Positions 1 to 8,047 of a DNA stretch of 17,167 nt are shown piece after piece. The notes below the pieces were generated by a model, which ran no database searches, had not been told where the DNA came from, and saw nothing but the letters and a program-made list of their open reading frames with translations. The stretch is from SURF-32 sp964648365. GTDB taxonomy: Bacteria; Planctomycetota; Phycisphaerae; UBA1845. The DNA lies in the NCBI GenBank assembly GCA_964648365.1, contig CAZYLK010000135.1, positions 1 through 17,167 of the forward strand, given 5' to 3'. The position numbers and the translations under genes are program-made. The number at the start of each line of letters is the position of its first letter. Position 1 is the first letter of the stretch.

Positions 1-18
1 GAGCCTCCAGGAGAGGGG

Positions 19-30
19 TGACAATTGTCA
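19..30. promoter_or_regulatory. 12-bp perfect palindrome, possible operator
   Basis: TGACAATTGTCA is a perfect palindrome and one of the few AT-rich patches in this GC-rich stretch. Read on the minus strand it carries a consensus-like -35 hexamer, TTGACA (31 down to 26), and a strong Shine-Dalgarno-like GGAGG follows at 9 down to 5. A minus-strand gene may therefore start just outside the left edge, with this palindrome as operator. The ACA-N2-TGT core resembles sites of BlaI/CopY-type repressors, but that link is only a resemblance. No good -10 box was found. Confidence 0.3.
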
Positions 31-62
31 AGAAGGTAAGGCCGTGCCACGTTCGGTCGCGC

Positions 63-84
63 CCGCGGCGGGGCCTTGCCGCGG
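63..84 (-). terminator. Stem-loop after the S9 peptidase gene, weak terminator candidate
   Basis: CCGCGGC (63-69) and GCCGCGG (78-84) form a perfect 7-bp stem with an 8-base loop, about 35 bases after the stop codon of the minus-strand peptidase. No T-tract follows, so it is not a textbook rho-independent terminator. It could equally be a 3'-end protecting hairpin or chance pairing in GC-rich DNA. Confidence 0.25.
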
Positions 85-118
85 TCCGCCGTTTACGATC
101 CGCCGCCTGCGATCCGCT

Positions 119-2113
<1,995 letters not shown>

Positions 2114-2169
2114 GGCCTGGCTCCTGGCGCGACCATCGCCCCCGAAGCCGGACGACGCGCCGCGCGCCC

Positions 2170-2197
2170 ATTCTTGATCCGCCCGTCCGGGCGTCAA
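2170..2197 (-). promoter_or_regulatory. Sigma70-like promoter candidate for the S9 peptidase
   Basis: On the minus strand TTGACG (2197-2192) is followed after 16 bases by AAGAAT (2175-2170). The -35 matches 5 of 6 and the -10 matches 4 of 6 consensus positions. It would start transcription near 2163, giving a leader of about 50 bases with a Shine-Dalgarno sequence before the ATG at 2113. Found by eye only. Confidence 0.4.
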
Positions 2198-2211
2198 CCG
2201 GATCGGTGGCT

Positions 2212-2226
2212 GGCACGGGCCGTGCC
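2212..2226. promoter_or_regulatory. Palindrome in the divergent promoter region
   Basis: GGCACGG and CCGTGCC form a perfect 7-bp inverted repeat around a single central base. It lies between the divergent peptidase and cysteine-synthase-like genes, 67 bases before the start of the latter. It may be an operator or a leader hairpin. No second copy was seen in the window. Confidence 0.2.
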
Positions 2227-2292
2227 ATGCGTTGCAGGCTCGGCCATCGGTGCCTGTGAGCCAGGCCGACGCTCGCCCAGCCGGAGTCCGTG

Positions 2293-3321
2293 ATGAATGC
2301 CCATCAGGCCCTACCCATGCGGGTCAACCCCGTCGACGCCCTGGATGCCCTGGTCGGCGGCACACCCCTGCTGGAAATCTGGTTCCGTCGCGACGGACGG
2401 CCCCTGCGGCTCTACGCCAAGTACGAGTCGATGAACATGACCGGGAGCATCAAGGATCGCATGGCCGCCCACATCCTGCGCCGGGCGTACGAGTCGGGCG
2501 ACATCCGCCCGGGCGACACGATCGTCGAGGCCTCCAGCGGCAACACCGGCATCTCGTTCGCCGCCATCGGTCGCGCCCTGGGCCACCCGGTCCGCATCTA
2601 CATGCCCAACTGGATGAGCCGCGAGCGCGTCCAGCTTATCGAGAACTTCGGCGCCACTGTCGTCCCCGTCTCCGCCGAGGACGGCGGGTTCTGCGGCGCC
2701 ATCGACATGGTGGAGCGTTTCGGCTGCGGGCACGGCCGGGTCTTCCTGCCGCATCAGTTTGCACATCCGGCCAACGTGGAGGCCCACCGGGTGACCACCG
2801 GTCCGGAGATCGAGGCGCAACTCGCCCGGTTCGACCGGCGGGCCGATGCCTTCGTGGCCGGCGTCGGAACCGGCGGCACGGTGATGGGCGTGGGGCAATA
2901 TCTGCGCCAGGGCGGCCGGACCGTTCGCGTCCACCCACTCGAGCCGGCCAATTCGCCGACGCTCCGCACCGGCCGCAAGGTGGGCAAGCACCGGATCCAG
3001 GGCATCTCCGACGAGTTCATTCCGTCGATCGTCGACTTCACGCAGCTCGACCCGGTCGTGGACGCCTGGGACGGAGACGCCATTCTCATGGCGCAGGCGA
3101 TGTGCCGCACGCTCGGGCTGGCGGTGGGCATCTCCTCAGGCGCCAACGTGGTCGGCGCGATCCGGCTGCTCGAAGAACTGGGCGACGACGCGACGGTGGT
3201 TACCGTCCTGCCCGACTCGAACAAGAAGTACCTCTCAACCGATCTGTGCCACGAAGAGCCGGTCCGCGACGAATACCTGACGCCCCACGTGGAACTGCTC
3301 GGGTTCAAGGCCGTGCGGTAA
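2293..3321 (+). CDS. PLP-dependent cysteine synthase family protein
   Basis: This 342-residue fold-type II PLP enzyme is of the cysteine synthase / cystathionine beta-synthase family. Family members replace the beta-substituent of an activated serine, for example O-acetylserine plus sulfide giving cysteine. The PLP lysine is Lys54 in GSIKDR, the substrate loop is SSGNTG (81-86), the phosphate cradle is GVGTGGT (190-196), and a GISSGAN segment carries the serine expected near the pyridine nitrogen. The C-terminal part beyond about residue 300 is short, with no CBS domains. ATG at 2293 sits 6 bases after GGAG; an in-frame GTG at 2290 would leave only 3 bases. The neighbours are an S9 peptidase (divergent) and an aminotransferase (convergent), so there is no operon to narrow the substrate. 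It could be a cysteine synthase or a relative using another beta-substituted amino acid, so no gene symbol is given. Confidence 0.92.
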   Translation: MNAHQALPMRVNPVDALDALVGGTPLLEIWFRRDGRPLRLYAKYESMNMTGSIKDRMAAHILRRAYESGDIRPGDTIVEASSGNTGISFAAIGRALGHPVRIYMPNWMSRERVQLIENFGATVVPVSAEDGGFCGAIDMVERFGCGHGRVFLPHQFAHPANVEAHRVTTGPEIEAQLARFDRRADAFVAGVGTGGTVMGVGQYLRQGGRTVRVHPLEPANSPTLRTGRKVGKHRIQGISDEFIPSIVDFTQLDPVVDAWDGDAILMAQAMCRTLGLAVGISSGANVVGAIRLLEELGDDATVVTVLPDSNKKYLSTDLCHEEPVRDEYLTPHVELLGFKAVR

Positions 3322-3327
3322 TGCCGG

Positions 3328-4443
3328 TCAGCCCGCGACCTGGCGCAGGATGGCGCAGCCTTTTCGGATGCGCTCGTCGGGTGCGGCGTAGCTGATGCGG
3401 AAGTGCGTGTCTTTCGCGCTGAAGACGTTGCCGGGAATGATCAGCAGTTCGCGGCGGATCGCCTCGGTGACGAACTCGGTGGCGCTCTTGAATCGGGGGG
3501 GGGCCTTCGGGAAGACGTAGAACCCGCCGGCGGGCCGGACGAATTCGAAGGCGTCGTGCAGTTCCTCGCAGACGATGTCGCGCTTGCGGCGATAGTCCGT
3601 CACGTGCTGCGACAGGTCGCTGTCCATCGCCGCCACGCACGCCCACTGGAACGGCTGCGGAGCGCAGACGAACGTGTACTGCTGCAGCTTGGTCATCTCG
3701 CGGATCACCGCGGCCGGGCCGGCGCTGTAGCCCATCCGCCAGCCGGTCATGCCGTAGGACTTGCCGAAGCCGCGCAGCAGGAGCGTCCGCTGCGGCGCGA
3801 ACCTCACCGGGCTGGGGCTGGCGCCGTCGTAGACCAGCTTGTCGTAGATCTCGTCGGAAATCAGCAGCAGGTCGTGCTTGTCCGCCAGTTCGCACACGGC
3901 CTTAACATCATCCGCCGTGTGGACGATGCCGGTGGGGTTGCCGGGCGAATTGACCAGAATCGCTTTCGTCTTCGGCGTGATAGCCTTGGCGAAGCGGTCC
4001 GGATGCAGGCGGAAGTCCGGGTACACGTCCACCGTCACCGGCACACCGCCGGCCAGCCGTACGAGGTGCGTATAGCTGACGAAGTAGGGGTCGGCGAAGA
4101 TCACTTCATCGCCGGGGTCGAGGCACGACATCAGCGCGAGGATGAGGCTGCCGGACACGCCGCAGTTGACCGCCACTTCCGGTTCCCAGCCGAACTCGGT
4201 TTTAAGCTCATGCCGGATGCGCTCGCGCAGGGCGGGCAGGCCGGAGGTCGGCGTGTAGCCGTTTTTTCCGGACTGGATGGCCTCGATGGCGGCAGCGCGG
4301 GCGGCGTCCGGCGGCGAGAAATCCGGCTGGCCGATCGACAGATCGATCGGCGACGTCATGGTCGCGGCCAGGTCGAAGATCTTGCGGATGCCGGAGACGC
4401 CGATGGGTCGGATGTGATCGGCGATGAAGTGCTCGGAATCCAT
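3328..4443 (-). CDS. Class I/II PLP-dependent aminotransferase
   Basis: This 371-residue fold-type I enzyme transfers amino groups between amino and 2-oxo acids in the cytoplasm. The hallmarks are in order: LSIGQPDF (35-42), GYTPTSG (62-68), NSPGNPTG (165-172), SDEIY (196-200, the Asp that pairs with the PLP ring nitrogen), Lys228 in GFGKSYGMTGWRMGY (the Schiff-base lysine), and Arg349 in HFRIS (the substrate carboxylate arginine). These fit the aspartate/aromatic aminotransferase subgroup; the exact substrate is not readable. ATG at 4443 has GGAG 7 bases upstream. The 3' end lies 6 bp from the convergent cysteine-synthase-like gene, with no room for a terminator between them. Codons 314-317 contain a run of nine C (3495-3503 as G on the plus strand), a possible slippage site. 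Confidence 0.95.
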   Translation of the reverse strand: MDSEHFIADHIRPIGVSGIRKIFDLAATMTSPIDLSIGQPDFSPPDAARAAAIEAIQSGKNGYTPTSGLPALRERIRHELKTEFGWEPEVAVNCGVSGSLILALMSCLDPGDEVIFADPYFVSYTHLVRLAGGVPVTVDVYPDFRLHPDRFAKAITPKTKAILVNSPGNPTGIVHTADDVKAVCELADKHDLLLISDEIYDKLVYDGASPSPVRFAPQRTLLLRGFGKSYGMTGWRMGYSAGPAAVIREMTKLQQYTFVCAPQPFQWACVAAMDSDLSQHVTDYRRKRDIVCEELHDAFEFVRPAGGFYVFPKAPPRFKSATEFVTEAIRRELLIIPGNVFSAKDTHFRISYAAPDERIRKGCAILRQVAG

Positions 4444-4541
4444 GGGACTTCTCCGTCAATCGGGGCCGCGCCGGGCCGCGTATCGTCATCGCCCGCGTGC
4501 CATGCCGGGCTGCAATTTGAGTACCAGCGGCGAGTGTAGTC

Positions 4542-4578
4542 CCTCAGAGCCCCGGCTTTCAAGCCGGGAGTGTTAGGG
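4542..4578 (-). repeat. REP-like hairpin, family 1, copy 1
   Basis: CCCGGCTT (4551-4558) and AAGCCGGG (4561-4568) form a perfect 8-bp palindrome, preceded by CCTCAGAGC and followed by AGTGTTAGGG. It lies in the 301-bp gap between the aminotransferase and the glycosyltransferase. Copies 2 (4747-4780) and 3 (9054-9084) share the flanks as well as the stem, so this is a dispersed repeat and not a lone terminator. Confidence 0.75.
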
Positions 4579-4744
4579 CGAACGACGCCACTTACTGATC
4601 GCTCGGCTGGGCCGCGACGGATCCGCCGCTCTTCAACGACGTAACGACCCCACCACGTCGCGCGTCCCCGCGATGACGCCGACTGCTTTCCCGTGGGCAA
4701 TATCGCGAATCGTCCGAGCCCGTCGGTCCAAAACGGAAGTCCCA

Positions 4745-5962
4745 TCACCCACACTCCCGCCTTGAAAGGCGGGGCTCGGGGGGCGCGTCGGTCAACGACA
4801 GCGACAGCGCCCACGTAATCCATGCGAGCACGAGATTGCGGTAGGGCCACACGATGTCGGAGCCGGGGAGCGTCAACAGAAGCGGCAGCAGCGCGAGGCC
4901 CAGCGGGACGCTTCGCCAGCGGGCGAGGTTCAGCCGCAGCAATTCGAACGTCGGCACGAAGAGCAGAATGTACGAGTAGTCGCGCAGGCGCGGCATGATG
5001 ATCGCATAAGCCAGGATCATCAGGTAAATGCGCACGCGCACGTCCGTGAGCCGCGTCAGCGCGCGCCACGTGAGCCAGACGACGGCGATGCAGTGAGCGA
5101 CGTAGATCGGCAGGCTGATCGCGCGACGGTCGACGTTGTCCAGCCAGTCCGCCTGCCGCGCGACGCTGCCCACGACGTCCCAGATGAGCACGCGCGTGGA
5201 CGGGTTCTTCTCGTCGCCGCGCTCGCTCTGCCACAGGCGCCGCGATGTGTCGGAAAACCGCTTCGACATCTCGGGGTTGGACAGATAGACGGCCGCCCCG
5301 ACCGCCACCAGGCCGACGCCGCCCAGCACCAGCGCACGCATCCCACAGCGCCGCCCCCGCGCGAAGCCCAGCAGCAGCAGCGGCGCGCCCATCAGCTTGA
5401 ACTGGGCCGATGCCACCAGCGCCCCGCTGAACAGGAAGGGTCGCCCGCATACCAGCGCCGCGATGCCCAGCCAGAGGAATACCTGTTCGAAGGTGACCAC
5501 GTTGCCCGTCACGACGTCGCGCCACAACGCCGCATTGTAACCCAGCATCACGAACACGACGAACCAGAGCCGCGTCTTGCCGCGCACGAAGAGGACGAGC
5601 CACAGCCCCACGAGTGCGGCCGCACAGATCAGCTTGGCGATGAAGTAAACGAGCTTTGCCGTCGCTACGTCGAGCCGGGCCAGCGGCTGGAACAGCAGCA
5701 GGGTGTGGTGCGGATAGACGAACGGGAAGATGCGATGCCCGGCCTCATCCTTCAGCGCGGCCTCATCGTAGGCGTCGCCGCCGGCCGCATGAACGCGAGC
5801 GGCGTAGTAGTAGGACTCGAAGTCCCACTGTCCGGCCGGCGCCAGCGCTTCCATCGTCCGCAACAGCCCCAGCGCAGCCGACCCGCTCAGCCCCAGCCAG
5901 AGCAGCGCCCGCAGCAGGACGGCGTGGAGCTTTGGCGTCGGCGATCGTTCGGCCGTGGTCAT
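4745..5962 (-). CDS. GT87-like (DUF2029) polytopic membrane glycosyltransferase
   Basis: This 405-residue membrane protein has about eight to ten hydrophobic segments. The family signature is clear near the N-terminus: WDFESYYYAARVHAAGG with the conserved acidic Asp47, then FVYPHHTLLLFQPLARL (81-97), then RLRDYSYILLFVP (325-337). GT87 enzymes are GT-C-type transferases that use polyprenyl-phosphate sugars and add mannose or similar sugars on the outer face of the membrane; acceptor and sugar are unknown here. ATG at 5962 is the first in-frame ATG before the N-terminal hydrophobic stretch, with only a weak GAG upstream. The last twelve codons (PPEPRLSRRECG) fall in a copy of the REP-like repeat, so the natural C-terminus may have been replaced. 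No partner glycan genes adjoin it. Confidence 0.85.
   Translation of the reverse strand: MTTAERSPTPKLHAVLLRALLWLGLSGSAALGLLRTMEALAPAGQWDFESYYYAARVHAAGGDAYDEAALKDEAGHRIFPFVYPHHTLLLFQPLARLDVATAKLVYFIAKLICAAALVGLWLVLFVRGKTRLWFVVFVMLGYNAALWRDVVTGNVVTFEQVFLWLGIAALVCGRPFLFSGALVASAQFKLMGAPLLLLGFARGRRCGMRALVLGGVGLVAVGAAVYLSNPEMSKRFSDTSRRLWQSERGDEKNPSTRVLIWDVVGSVARQADWLDNVDRRAISLPIYVAHCIAVVWLTWRALTRLTDVRVRIYLMILAYAIIMPRLRDYSYILLFVPTFELLRLNLARWRSVPLGLALLPLLLTLPGSDIVWPYRNLVLAWITWALSLSLTDAPPEPRLSRRECG
4747..4780 (+). repeat. REP-like hairpin, family 1, copy 2, inside the glycosyltransferase 3' end
   Basis: CCCGCCTT (4756-4763) and AAGGCGGG (4766-4773) form the 8-bp stem. Compared with copy 1 the fifth stem base pair is reversed on both arms (G to C on one, C to G on the other), so pairing is preserved. 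The flanks CACT and GGGCTC match the reverse complement of copy 1. The repeat is translated as the final residues of the minus-strand glycosyltransferase, whose stop codon (4745-4747) lies at its edge. Confidence 0.75.
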
Positions 5963-6299
5963 CAGACACTCGCGTTAGGACGGCGGCATTGTCCCAACTG
6001 GGCCGACCGGGTGCATGACGCCTCCGGCACGCACACCTGAGACCGCCGGGCTCCAGCCTGGCGACGACGGGAGAACTACTCCCTGGCGCTACATCGCGCC
6101 CGATGCGTCAGTCCGCGCGGGCTGAAGCCACGCGGCTCGCGCTGGCATCAGTGCCGCCGAAGTCTAAGCCCGGCCGCAGGGGTCAGGCAACAAACGGGGC
6201 GTCGCTTTGAACGGGTGCTCGGAACGTGATCAGGGGTTGTCGCTCGCCGACGTGACGATTGCGCGGGCTCTCATGCACATGGAACAACACGGAGCCAGG
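5963..6299. other. Intergenic region with short palindromes, no gene recognised
   Basis: This is the larger part of the gap between the divergent glycosyltransferase and HAF-protein genes. It contains GCCGGGCT/AGCCTGGC (6045-6052 and 6055-6062, an 8-bp stem with one G-U pair and a 2-base loop) and an imperfect hairpin around 6114-6134 with GGCT/AGCC at its core. Both resemble degenerate REP-type palindromes. No convincing promoter for the glycosyltransferase, no ORF with coding character and no RNA gene was recognised here. Confidence 0.4.
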
Positions 6300-6316
6300 G
6301 GACACCGGTTCTGTCC
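6300..6316. promoter_or_regulatory. Inverted repeat GGACA-N7-TGTCC next to a -35 box
   Basis: GGACA (6300-6304) and TGTCC (6312-6316) flank CCGGTTC. The right arm ends two bases before the -35 hexamer of the HAF-gene promoter, a position suited to a repressor or activator. The sequence also looks like a REP-type palindrome built on ACCGGT, so it may be a repeat and not an operator. It is a single copy in the window. Confidence 0.3.
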
Positions 6317-6317
6317 G

Positions 6318-6346
6318 TTGAACCGCCCCGATCGCGTCAGTATCAT
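6318..6346 (+). promoter_or_regulatory. Sigma70-like promoter candidate for the HAF-repeat gene
   Basis: TTGAAC (6318-6323), a 17-base spacer and TATCAT (6341-6346) match consensus at 4 of 6 and 5 of 6 positions. Start of transcription is expected near 6353, leaving a leader of about 84 bases before the ATG at 6437. Spacing is ideal, and this is one of the better promoter candidates in the window. Found by eye only. Confidence 0.5.
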
Positions 6347-6436
6347 TGAGCGTGCAGGGTCCGGGATACGCCGAAGCGGGCGGGTCCGCCGCCTATGCCG
6401 CCGCCGCGACCTCGCATCTTGCCAAGGGAGACCACC

Positions 6437-7795
6437 ATGACGATTCGCAATTCTCGCTCCGCCGCCGCCATCGTGACTGCCATCGCCGCGATCGGCCTCT
6501 GTCGCGGCGCCGCGGCCGACGTCCGCTATCGCATCGTCGATCTGACCGAGATCGCGGAGAACATCGGCGTCGTGCAGGCGGAGGCGCGATCCGTCAATTC
6601 CCGCGGACAGGTGGTCGGGTTCGAGGTGCTGCCGGACTATCTCGGCCGGGTCGTCGCCTGGGACGCCGACCTGACGCCTTCGTTCGTCGAACCGCTGCCG
6701 GGCGACAACACGACCTATGCCAACCTCGTTGGCGAGGACGGGACGATCTACGGCCAGTCGGTGAAAGTCACCGTCGAGCACATCGGCCACCAGATCCGCA
6801 TCACGCTTGATGAAAAGGCGGCCTACTGGCGCGACGGCGACGTCTTCAACCTCAACGACGAAATCACCCACGGCGGTGAGGGCGTCAACCTTCACTTCAT
6901 TCGCGCGATGGACGTGACCGGCCGGCTGCTGGGCTACGCTGGTTCGGAGGAGGGGCCGCCCTACGCGCCGCACGGGTTTCTCTTCGACGAGGGCGACGTG
7001 ACCGACCTGGGCCTGCTGACGCGACCCGAGGCGCTCAACAGCCGCAACCAGATCGTCGGCTACAGCGGTACCGGGCAGGACAAGGCGTATCTCTGGAACG
7101 ACGGAAACCTGGTTAATCTGCACGACCACGAGAACATCGGCGGCGTCACCAGCCGCGCGTACGACATCAACGACGATTCGATCATCGTCGGCGAGGCGCA
7201 GTTCCACATTTCCAAGCCGGAAGAGCCGGCCGTGTGGATCGAAGGCGCGCCCACCCGGCTCGTGCCCGACATCAACCGCCCGCAGGGCGTCGCCTATCGC
7301 ATCACGCGGGACGGGACGATCATCGGCTGGTACAACGACCTCGACGATCTCAACTCGCCCTGGGTGGGCGCGATGTGGAAGGATGGCGAGCGCATCGAAT
7401 TGCTCGACCTGGTCGATCCGGAGGAGGGGTGGGGATTCATCTTCCCGTTCGATATCAACGAGAATGGCGTGATCGTTGGCGGCGGCTATCGCAACGGGCT
7501 GCTTGGTCGCGCGTTCATCATGACGCCTATTGCCGCCTGCGGCGGGAAGGAAAAGATCGCCTCAGCCAAGTGTGCGGATCGCAATGGCCGCACCCTGCTG
7601 AAGGTCAGGCTCAAGGGCGGCGCGCCCGGCGATACGTTTACCGTCACGGCCGAGGGCGGCGTGCAGGGGCAGGGCGTCATCAACGGGAAGGGCAAGGCCA
7701 AAGCGAAACTGCGCGGCGTGCCCGGCGGCCCGGGCAGCGTGCGGGCTGAATGGGGCTGCGGGGCGGAGGCCGAGCGGGGGTACGCGTGTCCCTGA
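6437..7795 (+). CDS. Secreted HAF-repeat protein with a C-terminal cysteine-bounded module
   Basis: This 452-residue protein starts with a signal peptide (residues 1 to about 27: TIRNSR, hydrophobic AAAIVTAIAAIGL, then AAA before DVRY). Residues 45-365 hold several HAF-type extracellular repeats, in which an 'N..G.IVG' turn precedes a strand and an 'A..W..G' turn. Examples are VNSRGQVVGFE (53-63), LNSRNQIVGYS (200-210), AYDINDDSIIVGE (241-253) and DINENGVIVGGG (339-350). Such repeats probably form a beta-propeller-like secreted domain of unknown ligand. Residues 368-452 form a separate module with Cys368, Cys379, a GKGKAKAK segment (417-424), Cys441 and Cys451; a related module ends the protein at 13113-14084. 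ATG at 6437 has GGGAG 6 bases upstream and makes the signal peptide start properly. No enzyme motif is visible. The gene is monocistronic. Confidence 0.85.
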   Translation: MTIRNSRSAAAIVTAIAAIGLCRGAAADVRYRIVDLTEIAENIGVVQAEARSVNSRGQVVGFEVLPDYLGRVVAWDADLTPSFVEPLPGDNTTYANLVGEDGTIYGQSVKVTVEHIGHQIRITLDEKAAYWRDGDVFNLNDEITHGGEGVNLHFIRAMDVTGRLLGYAGSEEGPPYAPHGFLFDEGDVTDLGLLTRPEALNSRNQIVGYSGTGQDKAYLWNDGNLVNLHDHENIGGVTSRAYDINDDSIIVGEAQFHISKPEEPAVWIEGAPTRLVPDINRPQGVAYRITRDGTIIGWYNDLDDLNSPWVGAMWKDGERIELLDLVDPEEGWGFIFPFDINENGVIVGGGYRNGLLGRAFIMTPIAACGGKEKIASAKCADRNGRTLLKVRLKGGAPGDTFTVTAEGGVQGQGVINGKGKAKAKLRGVPGGPGSVRAEWGCGAEAERGYACP

Positions 7796-7839
7796 TTCAC
7801 GTCGTCTGATCCGATGCGCCGGCCGCGAGCCGCGTGCAT

Positions 7840-7938
7840 TCAGCCCGCGCAAATGCGGCAGGCGAACTTCGCCCCCACCGGGCGGACAGAGGTGCAGGCG
7901 ACACAACGTACCGGTCGAGTGCAGTAGCCGTATATCAC
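7840..7938 (-). CDS. Possible 32-residue zinc-ribbon-like peptide
   Basis: A minus-strand GTG ORF of 32 codons encodes two CxxC knuckles, Cys12-x2-Cys15 and Cys27-x2-Cys30, separated by 11 residues, the spacing of many zinc ribbons. GGGA lies 3 bases before the GTG, a poor but possible ribosome site. GC content at third positions is about 75%, compatible with coding in this genome. Against it: the ORF is very short, starts with GTG, and TGC codons arise easily in GC-rich DNA. It lies between the HAF gene (convergent side) and a hairpin repeat, and could be a decayed gene end or part of a repeat. Confidence 0.22.
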   Translation of the reverse strand: MIYGYCTRPVRCVACTSVRPVGAKFACRICAG

Positions 7939-7963
7939 TCGTCCCGAACAGGTGTCCCATCGC

Positions 7964-7990
7964 TGCCACCGGTTCAAAACCGGTGCCACA
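7964..7990 (-). repeat. ACCGGTT hairpin repeat, family 2, copy D
   Basis: Read on the minus strand it is TGTGG, then CACCGGTT, a TTG loop and AACCGGTG, then GCA. The 8-bp stem is perfect. It matches the copies at 8968-9019 in stem and in the TGTGG flank but is in the opposite orientation, so the alpha/beta hydrolase gene lies between inverted copies. Confidence 0.7.
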
Positions 7991-8047
7991 CCGGAAGGGC
8001 CAGTTGAGCACCTGCGTTGCGCGGCGCCGCGGGTACGCGTTTGCTCC

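Larger units (their letters stand above)
4542..4780. repeat. Inverted REP pair bounding about 170 bp (REPIN/MITE-like unit)
   Basis: Copies 1 and 2 of the hairpin repeat face each other as terminal inverted repeats of about 30 bp, enclosing about 170 bp with no recognisable gene. Pairs of inverted REPs are known as BIMEs or REPINs, and some are moved by RAYT transposases; none is encoded here. The unit fills the gap between two minus-strand genes and ends inside the 3' end of the glycosyltransferase gene. Whether the two copies moved as one unit cannot be decided from one genome. No target-site duplication was recognised. Confidence 0.4.

Noticed and set aside
4356..5603. A 415-codon minus-strand ORF spanning the REP pair
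   Set aside because: It overlaps the glycosyltransferase in another frame and runs through both hairpins into the aminotransferase. Only the glycosyltransferase frame has conserved motifs.
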